From NCBI GenBank assembly GCA_019916065.1, contig CM034243.1:23338147-23402146 (forward strand): DNA of 64,000 bases. The letters are read 5' to 3'. Position numbers and translations under genes: made by a program. This document shows positions 1 to 13,200 of this stretch, one piece after another. A model generated the notes under the pieces. That model did not search any database and was not told where the DNA came from. It saw only the letters and a program-made list of their open reading frames with translations. Each line of letters begins with the position of its first letter. Positions within the stretch are counted from its first letter, which is position 1. The stretch comes from Vitellaria paradoxa. Taxonomy: Eukaryota; Streptophyta; Magnoliopsida; Ericales; Sapotaceae.

Positions 1-960
1 CTCGACACATGAAGCCACCACCCTGTGCGCTCGGCCTCGGAGGAGTGTGTGCCCAAACTCCTCCCCCTTTAGCCCGTTTTGCTGCTTTTTTATTTTGGGC
101 TAATTTCATTAACCCACTTCAATATGTATTATTAAGTCCAACATTTTTAAACCAACCCAAATAAATTTTGTTTATCTTCTATTTTATTACACTTATATCC
201 AAAATTATAACTTTAATAAAATTTTAAAAAAAGCAATTAGGTCATTACAAAAAAAGTCTAGATTCATGAAAAACTTTATTTTGACCCTTATACCCCTCTA
301 TTTTTGTACAAATTCAATTTTACCCTTTATCTTAAATTGAAAGCCTTTCTCTCTTTCCCAAATTCCTTAGCTTGAAGCCTTGAAGCTCTCTTATCATCTT
401 TTGTGACTGTAACTGTAACTCTCCACTTTCTTCTCTAACCATCACTCACTCCAAATGATTCTCTGCAATTATTAAGCCTATCGTTTTTTTTGCATAAAAT
501 CACCAGTGAAGCTTTATTTGGACCCTTATACCCCTTTATTTTTATACAAATACAATTTCACCCTTCATCCAAAACTAAAAGCCATTCCATCTTCCCCAAA
601 TTCCTCAGCTTAAAGCCTCAAAGCCGCTCTATCATCCTCTATAACTGTAATTGTAACTCTCCATTTCTTCTCCGACCATCGCTCACTCCAAAATGCTTAT
701 TTGAAATTGTTAAGCCTATTGTATGTTCGTATAAGATCACCAGTGAAGCTAGGCCCTATAAATTCATTGATTTGGTTGGTTTGCGCCTTCATATGTTTCC
801 TTCTATTATTCAAAGTCTCAAATTCCTCAGGTCTAATCTTCATCCTTCAAATCATCTATTGTGACCCATAAATAGACATCAGATTTTCAATTCATTGTAC
901 CCGAATCTTTTTAGGGGTTTAGATTCAGTTGTCTTTATAAATTAGATTGTCTCGTATAGA
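1..960. repeat. Degenerate tandem duplication, about 238-bp unit
   Basis: Two imperfect head-to-tail copies lie at about 265-502 and 503-740. The string ACCCTTATACCCCT recurs at 284 and 522, and the CACCAGTGAAGCT landmark at 501 recurs at 739, so the period is 238 bp. A weaker partial third copy seems to continue to about 860. An apparent 124-codon open frame at 490-864 runs through the second copy, but it is low-complexity and has no recognisable family. No gene is recognised here. Confidence 0.7.
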
Positions 961-3900
961 TTTGTGGCATATGGAGATAAACCCCATTATAAGCAAAATA
1001 AGCTAGGGGAAATATTCCTTAGAAAGTTAAACTAATAATTCTGAAGATCCACTCCACATGACTGAAAAATATGGAAGAAATTAGTTGATAAAAAATAATA
1101 TATTTCCCCAAAAAATTTTTCAAGGACTGTTTATCAATGGAAGCAGAGGAGTTCTAATATAGTCTTTGTTTTGCAGGAGAAGTTCTCTATGTTAAGTAAT
1201 TAGTCATGGTGGTGGTTGATAAATGGCGAGGGATATAGATTTATCGAGATCACCATTATACAGATGAAGATATTATTGGTTGCTTTCTCCAGCAAGGCAC
1301 GTGTATAATGTGAGAAGGCAGAGAGATAGAAGTTGATCTCCATATTCTTATGACGAGTTTCCATTTTGAATTAATTGATAGTTATGAACACAATTATGAT
1401 GTAATAGAGTGTTAATGTTAATAATATAAGGAATTAGTGAACAAAATGGATTGAGGATTGGAACAAGGGCTAACAATTAGCCAAATTGGAGCAAAGAAGG
1501 AACCCCGGGCATGTGCCCCTTGTTGTCTGGGCACCTAGGGTTATTAATGATATCAGCTTCTAGTTTACTCTAATTTTTCCACTACGGCATATAAGGGGGG
1601 AGGAAGATAGGTTTGCTACCCTCTTCCTTTTCTTCGTTCTAGAAGTTCATGTATATACATATATATTGTATATGTCTTTGTGTGTGTGATATTAGTTTGG
1701 TTGGGAGAGAACTAAAAGCTGAGGAGGAAACCCGAGTCTAGTAAGTTCTTTAATCCTTAATCGAAATCAAATTAATTTCATATTTCTTTAATTGGATTAA
1801 TATTGAACACATTGGTGCAATCGTTTTGATGATAGGAGTGGTAGATTGAGCGTATGAGAATTCTAGCATTTCCCAAAGTTTACCACCAACTCACAATTCT
1901 TCGTTTTAATTTTTTCAATGAGCTTAAAGTAAGAATTTAATCCATTTTATTGGTATATATGATTTGTAGAAGATTCTAGAATATTGTTTGTGTGTTTTCA
2001 AGTATTCTGTTGAAGATTATGCAAGTTATATACACATATGTATGTATGTATACATTAGTGATCGAAGATGATGAATAGCAATGCTTGATTTTGTAATATG
2101 GTTTATGGAACTTCAAAGTGATTGTATGGTTAAGTTCATATGAGTTTAAAGATGATGATTGAACACTGAAATTTTGAGGAAAATATTTTTCAATTAAAAA
2201 TAATTGGTTTTCAAATGTTGAAATCAAGAAAAACCAGAACAGAGCAACATTCACTAAGCTTCTAGCTAAAACCCAAGTGCACAGACTAGCCTTAGCGCAT
2301 GGGAAGGGCCCTCCACGAGCATGGACCTCCTCCAGAATCTAATTTTCTTCATTTTTATTTTATAATATATATTTTTCACCCCCCAAATTTTGAATACAAA
2401 GGATTTTAAAAGGATTATAGAATTAAAGGTATTGTAATAGAATAAAGTAGAAATATATGATTAGGAACATGATTTCATATATTATGGATAATTTTATTAA
2501 AAGAAAGATGTTTATGGTGTGGCTTTAATACGAGATGTGAGTTGTTGTTGATTAAGATAAATTGTTATAATGATATGAGTTGTTAGTTATGATAACGATA
2601 ATGGAATGAGATAAATAAAATGTGATTAATGTTATGGTTACAGGGTTGGTGGATAGTAGAAAATAGAAAGGGTACCGAGAATACCTTTGAGTTGAAAATC
2701 CCTAAAACTGCGCAAAGTTTAGTTATCGTGTCAGTAGATTAGTAACCTATAATATGATGCTGATATTGGTGTATCGTGACCATTAGATAGTGACCTATAA
2801 ACAACGATGATGATATGGCCTACCATAGTCCTTGAGCCAGTCTCATAAACAACGAGAACTCAGTTTATCATTTTCATTAGGCGTTAGCCCATAAAATGAC
2901 ATTGGTTAGGGCGGTACTCATTAATCACATGATTGCCTTGCAGGGTATTCACCCATTATTGTGATGTGAAGATGAGAAATGATGAATAGATGATAGACAA
3001 ATGATGACAGAATAATTGGTGATATTGATGTTGATATATTATGACGACGTGTGATTATTTGGATATTGATGATATGTGATGTTGCTATCATAATGTTTAT
3101 TTGTTGTTATTGTTGTTGCATATTATATATGTTTATATTTATGCATCGTGGGCACATATGAATTAGTACTCACGTCCCTATAGACTGTGATCTTAAGACT
3201 TAGATTGACCTTCTTCGTTGAATTTATATGTTATTTTACTATAGCTAATTTTATTATTTAATCATTTGGAGGATTTATTTGATATGATTATAAAGATCAT
3301 AAAGTCTAGATATTATATTTATGCACTTCCAAGCCTAATTAATAGTAGGCATTTTTTTTTGTATTTTAAATTTAAAATATACTAAGAGTTATTATTATGA
3401 AAGGAGTTAAATTTTTGTTAAATTTAATTAATAACAGATCATTTTTCAATCTTAATTACTATTTAAATAATTTTCTTTTTGTTTTTAAATTTAATTTCAA
3501 ATATGTTAGAAATGTGTAAAAATTTTACAACAACAGTGAACTAATAGCAAGTGGATACATTTTAGAAACCCATTAACTAATTTCACATTACTTATAACTA
3601 CATAATACAAATCAAGTGCTTGTACTGAAAAAAAAATGTAATTGTGATCATGTATTGATATATGGAATAATAGAAGCAAAAAGAGAAAAAAGAGTACTAA
3701 AAAATAAAAGAAATAAATTATTTCATTCAAAATTTTATAAAAGAAAATTAAAATGATAAATATGAAGAGTACACATGCAATTTGGTTCAATAAGAAAAAA
3801 ATTACACAATTTTGATATATGCAAATATAGATAATATAGATTTATAAAAATCACTCAAATATTGAGTATTATTAATTAAAAATTGAGTTATTTTTATAAA

Positions 3901-4050
3901 ATGCAACAAATAATTAATAAAAATAATATTTTAAATTTGAGTTATTTTTATAAAGGCAGTTAAAAAATTATTTTAATACAATTAAGATGAATACTATTTT
4001 AATCTCAAGATAATTTGATGCATCGACGGGTCAAAACTAATTATTATTTA
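961..4050. other. Intergenic, LTR-retrotransposon-like debris and AT-rich DNA
   Basis: No coding region is supported. About 1440-3240 has the look of a decayed plant Ty3-type LTR: a TATA-like GGCATATAAGGG near 1587, then CT-rich leader sequence, then a GATGATGA-rich part around 2520-3120. No second LTR, primer binding site or polyprotein could be found, so the class is a guess. 3330-4020 is A/T-rich simple sequence. An alternative is an unannotated non-coding transcript. Confidence 0.3.
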
Positions 4051-4098
4051 CAACTTGTTGGTTGCATATGGCGGAGAGGTTTTCACGTACAAAAAAAG

Positions 4099-4111
4099 TT
4101 CTAGAGGGTTC
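4099..4111 (+). promoter_or_regulatory. Heat-shock-element-like motif 1
   Basis: TTC-TA-GAG-GG-TTC matches three alternating units of the heat shock factor site (nTTCnnGAAnnTTCn) with one mismatch (GAG for GAA). It lies about 105 bp upstream of the TATA box of the plastid chaperonin gene. The motif is read directly; its function is inferred. Confidence 0.5.
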
Positions 4112-4170
4112 GCGTATCCGGCAAACGAAACGACAGGGTTGTAATGGGATCCAACGGATAAGATTGACTA

Positions 4171-4183
4171 GAACCTTCGAGAG
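4171..4183 (+). promoter_or_regulatory. Heat-shock-element-like motif 2
   Basis: GAA-CC-TTC-GA-GAG is a second three-unit site with one mismatch, 33 bp upstream of the TATA box. Together with the motif at 4099 it suggests heat-shock-factor control of the chaperonin promoter. This is inference from motif and position. Confidence 0.5.
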
Positions 4184-4215
4184 GAATAGGGATCGTTCGT
4201 TCAACGTCCTCTTTG

Positions 4216-4221
4216 TATAAA
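4216..4221 (+). promoter_or_regulatory. TATA box of CPN60B
   Basis: TATAAA sits in a locally GC-richer stretch (4080-4370) typical of a plant core promoter. It predicts transcription start near 4245-4255. The spacing fits the CT/CA-rich leader that follows and the splice donor at 4369. Confidence 0.55.
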
Positions 4222-4245
4222 CCTAATCATTTACCAAACCCTTCA

Positions 4246-4368
4246 CTAGAGCTCGCTTTTTCCATTTGCTGAAGCAACAGACCAAAGAGATAAGCCACAG
4301 CTGCCCTCACTAGTAGCTGCTTAAACCCTAATATCAAAAAGCTCAAACAACTCAGCCGCCGAATACCG
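4246..4368 (+). other. Probable 5' UTR exon of CPN60B
   Basis: From the predicted start to GAATACCG|GTAATC the sequence reads like a plant leader (CT/CA-rich, with AAACCCTA-type motifs near 4324) and ends in a good GT donor at 4369. The matching acceptor TTTTTTTGTCAG ends at 7196, leaving 14 nt of leader before the ATG at 7211. The exact 5' end is not visible. An unspliced promoter just upstream of 7211 is the alternative, but no comparable promoter features were seen there. Confidence 0.5.
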
Positions 4369-7196
4369 GTAATCTCTCAGTTCTCCTATTTGAAGCATCG
4401 ATTCACTTCTTATAGTACAATTTGTTACTATTGTGTGTGAATATAATGATGCTTCGTTCTGTGTGTTTGCTGAGATTAATTTCTCTTCAGAATTAAAGAA
4501 ATGGAATTTGGGGTGTTTGGACCAAGCGTAGGAATCGAATGTACTTTGGGCTTGAGTGAGAACTTTTCTTTTGAGGAAAAAAAAATTAGTAATGGAATTT
4601 GCATGATTTAGTCTTCCGTTCGAGACACGCATGGCACAATGCTATTACTGATTTCATTTCCTTGAATTTTGGTATTTATTTATATGGGTCTGGTGTATTT
4701 TTGTTCAGAAGATGGGTATCCCACAGGTGTATAAAAAGAGGAATTTTTCCTGTCCTTGTCTGTTTCTATAGCACGGTTGTGAAATTTACAGTAATTGAAG
4801 ATATTGTTTGCTGTAGAGTAGTTTATTCTGGATTTGATTTTACTATACTACTGAAGAGACGAGTGTCATTTAATTTTGTGTGTTTGTAGTGTAATTTGAT
4901 TGGAGTTGAAAAGGATCTTTTTTGTTGCATATATTTGAATTCTGAATCTGAAGCCTCAGGCTTGTGTATGCACAGGCTTACAGGATAATTGTCATACAGC
5001 ACTTAGGGGTGCAATCTGCCGACTGGCTCGAGCCTTAGCTCGAGGAGCACAAACGCCTAGAGCTCACTTAAAACCGTTAATCAAAGCTTTAGGCAACAAT
5101 ATTAAAATAGTTGCCGTCAATTCACTAGAAGATCAAATCTATATCCATCATCTCAAAATCTCAAACCCAAAGTCATCCAGCCAACTAATACTAAAGTTAT
5201 TTCTATGTTAACTACATGAGTCCAATAACTGTTTTAATAATAAAAATAACTTAAAAGAAATTTCCTAAGAGACCACAAAGCGAGGTCCAAATGTTCATTG
5301 TTCATTTCTACTTCTCTTGAAAAATATAAAAGAAGATAGGAATGAGCTCACAGTTTAGTAAATAGTTAGAACATATTACTAATCTTTGGCAGAACAACAT
5401 AAACACTTAATAAAAGACCATATGCTACTCTTAAATTTCTTTTTTTTTTTTTTTTTCTGGGGATAAGATACTGATGCATTTCTTTCCATGCATACCTATA
5501 ATTTCTTGCAAGGATGTCATTTTTTCCCTAAGAGTCCTGTTGATAACAGTGATAAATCAAATGTTTAATTTCACAATAATGTAAGCACGGTCAATCCATA
5601 GCAGCCTTAGGGTGGGTTTGGGAGCGAAAAACCAATAATTCTTTCTTTTTAGCTTTTTTTCGGTCTTATATGACTTTTTCTTTTTTTCTTACACGACTTC
5701 TTTTTTTTTTCTTCCTTACTAAATTTTGATTTTCCTTTTTTGTTTGAAAGTTTTCGGGCATTTTATTCATACTCATAAGAAAAATATAAAAAATTAGAAA
5801 TATTCTTGCATGGACTGAGAAAACTATTTTTTGTTAAAAAACGAGTCTTTCTATACATAGGTGAATTTTCCTATTTAGAAGCATTTTTTTTTTTTTTGCA
5901 ATTACAAAAACCAGTTTTTTATATGTACATGAATCTTCCTATGTAGGTGTTTTTTGTGCAATTATTTTTTTAATTAATGTGTGAATTTTTTAAAATTTTT
6001 ATTTTTTTTAAGAATGTGACTACCATGCCTAAAAAATATCAACCAAAAATGGAAAATTTTTGGTTAAAAGAAAAAATAAGATGAAAAATAGCTAAGAAGA
6101 AAAAAAAACTGGTTTTTCTGTTTCCAAACCAAACCTTAGAATCACCCCGCAAAGAGGACTTGAAGAATTCTCATAATTTCTTTCTAGGGAATAATTACAT
6201 CATACGTAACTCAGTTAAAGTTACAATAGCCATCTTTATACTGATTCACTGTTAATTCACTTAACAGTTATTTTTTCCCCTTAGAAATGTGTGCATGGAA
6301 AATTTGGCAATACATCATGTTGGTAAGGCAAAACTACTCACCTGAAGTCCGATAAAGCAAGTATTGAAGTCAAACTAAATTATTTTGCCGTTCAAGGGAA
6401 ATAAACAAGTGCCGTTTAAATTATAACCTAAAGCTGTGATTAACTCAAAATAATCTCAAATATAAATGTTATATTTTAAAATTATATACACTATTAGTCT
6501 ATTACAAAGACATCACGTAATTAAATCCTATCAGCCCAAATTAAACAATCTGTACATCTTCATCCTTCCAATCACATCAACTTCTATTACTTAATATTTT
6601 GAAATTATATATATTGTTACAAAGAGAACACATGTAATTAAAATCTATCAGCCCAAATTAAACATTCTGCACATCTTTATCCTTCCTGTTACATCAACGT
6701 CTATTACTTTATTTTGATAATTATTTTGATTTTTTAATGAAAATTATTTTTACTTTGGAAATCATAATGGGTTCGACTAGCTTAACTAGATTATTTAAGT
6801 GAGATGGGTATGGGATGAGGGACCCATTATGGGTATGGGGGCTGGTATGGTTATGGCTTTTCCTAAGAGTATCTGGGTAGGACTAAGCTAAACTCGACCT
6901 ATCACTATCCCTAAGTTTGGATTCAGCAACCTTCCTCAATAAAGGCAGTAACCATTTTCAACTGGGAGAATTATTTATTCTTAACCATGTAAAAAATATG
7001 GGTAATCAGCATTATTGATCTATATGTCTGGATTTCATTTCAGTGGGGATTCTTCTATTAACTGATTGACCATTTCTAAATCTGTGTATTTCTTGTTTTT
7101 TAAACCGTTAATTTGGTTGTTAAGGTTTCTCATTTTGTTTTGGACAAACTATGATGTTTATATTTTGAAGATGATTGTGAACTATTTTTTTGTCAG
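4369..7196 (+). other. Leader intron of CPN60B (2.8 kb)
   Basis: GT...AG boundaries match a 5' UTR intron. It is T-rich, with long T runs near 5440, 5700 and 5890. It hosts an hAT-like MITE (5611-6131) and a local repeat, in which a block near 6480-6560 recurs at about 6600-6690 (both contain ATCAGCCCAAATTAAAC). Short open frames inside it, such as 4599-4889, show no conserved protein features. Confidence 0.45.
5611..6131. mobile_element. hAT-like MITE in the CPN60B leader intron
   Basis: The left end GGTGGGTTTGGGAGCGAAAA is an imperfect inverted copy of the right end (reverse complement TTGGTTTGGAAACAGAAAA). Flanking 8-mers AGCCTTAG (5603-5610) and AACCTTAG (6132-6139) look like an 8-bp target-site duplication with one change, as expected for hAT elements. 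It has no coding capacity and the interior is poly-T/poly-A rich. Confidence 0.55.
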
Positions 7197-7210
7197 ATTT
7201 GAAAGCATAA

Positions 7211-10200
7211 ATGGCATCAACTTTTGCCACCATGTCTTTGGTTGGCTCCTTGGCTGCTCCAGGTGCCTGTGCGACGGATAAGAAACTTGCAACTTCTTCA
7301 TACAAGTTGTCTTCTTTGGCTTCCATATCTTCAAGCTCCTTTGGAAGGAGACAAAATTTTGGTCTATGTAGATCACGTTCTCCCAGAATAAATGCCATGG
7401 CAAAGGAGTTGTACTTCAACAAGGATGGGTCAGCTATGAAGAAGCTGCAAGTGAGTCTTTTAATGAGTTTTGGTTTCATATTTTAATGAAGGTTATGTAC
7501 ATGACACCTCTAACGATATATTTTTGTCCTGCTCATGGTAGAGTGGTGTGAACAAGCTTTCAGATCTTGTTGGTGTTACTCTAGGTCCGAAGGGTCGCAA
7601 TGTCGTTCTAGAGAGTAAATATGGCTCCCCAAAAATTGTTAATGATGGGGTGACTGTGGCCAAAGAGGTAAATTTCATTACAATAGTTGGCAGTAATTAG
7701 TTCTGCATTGGTACTGGCGGTGTCACTTTTCCTTGGATCACGCTAGAATCTTATTCTGATAAATTATTTTCGAAACCTAGAGGAGTCAATAGTTTTAGAC
7801 TTTTCAAACCCACAAGACCACAGTTTGTATACTTAAAATGTCCTCACAGGGGTTGCACGTCTCTTGGATTTTATAAGTTGTTTAAATCTGAATCTTGTAT
7901 GATTTTCTTTAGATGAATTCCTATGAATCTCCTTCAAATTTTGAATTAGCATTTGAAATGGAAGCTTTAATGAAGTATAAATACTACTATTTCTTCTTTT
8001 AAACCTTTATAGGTTGAGTTGGAGGATCCGGTAGAGAACATTGGTGCTAAATTGGTGAGACAGGCAGCTGCCAAGACCAATGACTTGGCTGGAGATGGGA
8101 CGACGACATCTGTTGTTCTCGCACAAGGCCTTATAGCCGAAGGTGTCAAGGTACATGGGAAAATTCGTGCAGCTTTATTTGAGTTCCAAAGAGTGTAGCA
8201 ACAAGCGTGATTCTAGCATTATCTATGCTTCTAAATATTATTACCTTTCCAGGTAGTAGCGGCTGGTGCAAACCCTGTCCTGATTACCAGAGGCATTGAG
8301 AAGACATCAAAAGCTTTGGTTGGTGAGCTTAAGCTTATGTCAAAAGAGGTAACACAGAATGTATTACAAATGGGTATTGTAATTAAGGCGGCTTGAGTTA
8401 GAACAGGAATTCCGCCCTTAAGTCATGTTTTATTTTTTTAATGTTTTTGTGGGTAGGCTTGGGTAAACCTTGATATCTTTGTCCCAATTTTTATGGTAGC
8501 ATTGGATTTACTAGCTTCAATATGAAATCACAGGTAGAAGACAGTGAACTTGCAGATGTCGCTGCAGTAAGTGCTGGGAACAATTCCGAAGTAGGAAATA
8601 TGATAGCTGAAGCCATAAGCAAAGTGGGTCGGAAGGGTGTGGTCACCCTTGAAGAGGGGAAAAGTGCCGAGAACAGTCTGTATGTTGTTGAAGGGATGCA
8701 ATTTGATCGGGGATATATCTCACCTTACTTTGTCACTGATGGTGAGAAAATGGCAGTTGAATATGAGAACTGCAAGGTAAGGATGCCTGGTATACTTGCT
8801 GAAGTTGTAAATTTGTGACCTCTTTCTAGATTCTGTACTATGTACATCATTTTGTTTGGTGTTCATGCAGTTACTATTGCTTGACAAGAAAATAACAAAT
8901 GCAAGGGATCTTATTAATGTCCTGGAAGATGCTATCAGAGGTGGATACCCGATTGTGATAGTTGCAGAAGATATTGAACAAGAAGCTTTGGCAACTCTTG
9001 TTGTGAACAAGCTTAGAGGGGCTCTGAAAATTGCTGCACTGAAAGCTCCCGGATTTGGAGAGAGGAAGAGCCAGTACCTTGATGATATTGCAATTCTTAC
9101 CGGAGGTGATAGTTCATTCCTTTTGTTGCTGTATTCATTTCTACAACATGAATTGCTTTGTTTGTGCAATTTCAATTCTGTCCTATTTTCATTATGACCT
9201 TTAAAGTTAATCCTCTCCTGCAAATAGGAGAGGCTTGTGTTTGTCTGCTTGTTCCTTATCCATATTGAGAGATTCTGTCTTCTTGATACACAGGGACTGT
9301 AATCAGAGATGAGGTTGGGCTTACCTTAGATAAAGCTGATAAAGAAGTCCTGGGTCATGCTGCTAAGGTCGTGCTTACCAAGGACTCAACAACAATTGTT
9401 GGTGATGGTAGCACTCAGGAAGCAGTGAATAAGCGTGTTGCCCAGATTAGAAACCTTATAGAGGTTGGAGTTTCTTTCTTTGTTCCTACGTAGCTGTGGA
9501 TGTGCATTTGTCATTGCTGACCGTGCATTTGTTCTAAGCAGGCGGCAGAGCAAGATTACGAAAAGGAAAAGCTCAATGAAAGAATTGCAAAACTATCCGG
9601 AGGTGTTGCTGTCATTCAGGTATCCTTCACCATGTAATCTCAGCTAGTTTAGTTTGGTAATCTATGAAATTTTTGACATATGCTAGCGTGCTGATGTACA
9701 ATCATTTGAAGGTGGGAGCACAAACTGAGACAGAGCTGAAAGAAAAGAAATTGAGAGTTGAAGATGCCCTTAATGCAACAAAGGCAAGTTATATATGAGA
9801 CAATGGGGTTCAGTTTATATGCATTGTTCCTTGGTTTTTATTGGCAGAACAGCAGCAGCATCTGATTTGCAATTGGTTTGCAGGCGGCTGTAGAGGAAGG
9901 TATTGTTGTAGGGGGTGGATGCACTCTCTTAAGGCTTGCTTTGAAAGTCGATGCTATTAAGGAAAGCCTTGATAACGATGAGGAAAAGGTGATTTTGATT
10001 GTAACTTATCTTAGATATAACTACAATTTGGCCTTATCATTTAGTATGGGATGATTTTTTAGTCTTAGATATAACTATAATTTAGCCTTATCATTTAGTA
10101 TGGGATGATTTTTGAAAATGCTGCGGGTTTAAATTTCTTTGCTTTGAGTTTGCAATCTGCTCATGAAAACCGGAAAAAAAAAAAAGGGAAAGGCCATCTA

Positions 10201-13200
10201 TTTTGCATTTTATGAAAGTGCAACATCAGTTTGACTGCTCCTCCATCTTTTGGGTTCTGCATATGCTTCTTGCTAACTTAAGTGTGGTGCAGGTTGGAGC
10301 AGATATAGTTAAAAGAGCTTTGAGTTATCCCCTGAAGTTAATTGCCAAGAATGCAGGTGTTAATGGAAGTGTTGTCAGTGAGAAGGTATTAAACTATGTT
10401 GTACCTTAGATCTTATACCAATATACCATGGTGTACGGGGTGTTGTGTTTTATGCTCAAGATGACATTTAAATGTTTCATTTTATTTTATTTTTTTTCTG
10501 GCTCAGGTTCTTTCCAGTGACAACCCAAAATTTGGATACAATGCTGCAACTGGAAATTACGAGGATTTAATGGCTGCTGGAATAATTGATCCGACCAAGG
10601 TGAGTTGTAGCAAATATTGTAATTTTTGTGAATGAGGTTGCATGTAACTAGAATGTCAAGGCAAGATTTATTAAAAATTATCTCGCTGGAGGTTGCAAAT
10701 ATAAAAACAAATCACATTTTTAGATTCCTGAAAAATGTTTATCAGTTGATGAATTAAGTGGTCTGATGGGTAACCTTTAAAATTTGATATTTTTGCTTTA
10801 TGTATTGCAAGTTTGGAATAGAGAAATACCTGTAAGATAGAAAGAAAGATATCCTTCTCTTTCATAGTATGGAACTAAATATTTTTTGGTTTTGGAGATC
10901 TCTTAATGTCAAAAATACGTATAGATTACTGCTGGCAACATAGAGGGTTTATTGTCTTTGGCAGATGGTATACTCTATGAATTTTTAGATGTCTTGCACC
11001 TGCTATTTTTAACTTTTAACACAACTCAACTCAACAAACCCTGGGTTCCAAATTCGTTGGGGTCTTTTTCCTCTATTCATTTCTATCATATATTGTGTTT
11101 TCCATGAGATTAATAGAATTAGGTCATTCATCACAATTTCAGTTTATGTAATTTTAAAACTATCGGTTGTCCTCTTTACAATTACTTAGATCGACGTGCT
11201 TTTCCTTATTGGTGCATTCTTAAGTTTACGTTGAACATAACCAAACCATTTTTACACGACATTCTAGCAACTTTCTTTTGGATATATTCATTTATTATTT
11301 TATCTTTTTATTATATTACCACATATCTATCTTAGTGTGCCTACATTCATCTTATGAGAGAGTTATTTCTTAATGGCCCAAACATTTTATACTATAAATC
11401 TTGGTTGTTTTTATAATTCTCTTATGCAATTTTCCTTTCAGCTGAGTAAGTATTACCTGGTCACATTTGCACCTGAGATACTTCTTTATTTTAACTAGCT
11501 AGCTCGATTTCTGTGAATAACATCCTTTTCAACCCTTTCATTTGCATAAAATAATAAGTAGGAGGATAGGCAGAGCAAGAGCTCTTGAAGTCTACCCGGG
11601 CGCGCTTCTTCATTCATCCATTTAGGCCCAACTAGGAACACAGGGAACCTGGCTCGGGAACAGCTTCTTACTAGTAGAGGCTAATCACAGTAAGAGGGTC
11701 CAATCTCTGAAATAGGGCTTAGTCTTTCCATAGTAGTCTACTAGTAGAAGGCGTAGGTTATGACTTGATTCAATAGAGTCAGAAGAACACCTTTCTATCT
11801 AAAAGAAATGGTGCTCGATGAAACGATCCAGATTCCACACTATGCTGTGGGCTGGGGAGAGCTGCTCTGCGAAGTTGGGCGTAGTACATAAAAAATGACA
11901 CTTTTAGCGCTTCTTGATCCTCAATTTTTATTTTGCTCTCAATTGTAGTTTTAATTTTACTAAATTTACAACGTACATATTTGGTTTTAGTCCTAATTAT
12001 TCTAAAAGCTTTGAACTCTTAAGCGTGCCTCTGAAGTTTTTACTTATGATTATTCCTAGACCTAGTTTTATCTATTAGTACAATATTATATTGCAAACAA
12101 TATCGACTAAGGATATTGTTTTGAATATGTTTAGTTAGCTCATGCATGACCAAAGAAAAAGACAAGGCAGATTCTTGGTGTTAGCCACTTATAATTGGAA
12201 AATTATTTGTATCACCCCTAAAGTTCTTATGCTAGCAATTGCTATGTCATGCACGTCTTTAATTATTTTAATATATTTCATAGAAAAGTTTTTAATTTTC
12301 CATATACATCATAAATTTTTTTTGTTGGGATCTGATCGGATGCCTTCTCTAAGTTGATAAAATTACGTGAAGATTTTTCTTATTTTTTCTATGTTCATCA
12401 ACATGCTTCATTGAAAAATAGCTTCTATTGTCAATCTATCAGGCATGAAACTTAATTGGTTCTCTGATATTTTTGTTACAATCCTAGCCTTGATCACCCT
12501 TTAGTTTAATGACACTGTGGTTGTTACTCTTTTGGATGTCCCTTTACTCTCTAAAATACCATTATTGGATATCTCTTTTGTTAGTGCAAAGGAGCAATTT
12601 CGTTTCTTAACTGTCTACAGAAATTTGAAAGAAAGTTATTTCTAATTTTAAATGGACCTTTTGTGTGTGTGGTTATTTTATTTATATCCATTTTAGAAAT
12701 TTATTCATACAAACTGAATCTTACTATATAATTATATTTGTTTTTCAAAAGTTAAGATGTGTTTTTAAGTGACGTTAAGTGATGAACGTTTGTTTTAAGT
12801 GATGAATGTGTGTGTTCCCCTAGTGCCCAGTTTAAAGAGATTAAAAAAATAGTAAGACACGTTTCTATAGTGTCTAACATGTGTGGATGGAGTGTTCAAT
12901 GACTCTCTCTCTCTCTCAAAAGTCATACTTTCTGAGAATCAGCAACCAGGCAAGGTTGAACTCGTAGAAGTCTACTGCATTGACTTGAGTAGTCCTGATG
13001 ATGTTGTTCTGGATCAGGTCGTGAGATGTTGCTTGGAGCATGCAGCTTCAGTGGCAAAAACTTTCTTGATGTCAGATTGTGTGGTGGTTGAGATCAAGGA
13101 ACCTGAACCAGTGCCTGCTGGGAATCCCATGGACAATTCAGGTACTAGTTTTTGAAGCAAAGCTGGACACTGTTTCTGTGTAGGTTTTTTTCTCTTTGCT

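Noticed and set aside
4599..4889. 96-codon open frame
   Set aside because: It lies in the leader intron of CPN60B, has no domain, and its composition is that of T-rich intron DNA.
8720..9223. 167-codon - strand open frame
   Set aside because: It is antisense to two CPN60B exons and the intron between them, with no recognisable domain.
12883..13155. 90-codon frame with an ATG as a separate gene
   Set aside because: Its first 45 codons are intron 12 sequence read through; from 13018 on it is the penultimate exon of CPN60B.
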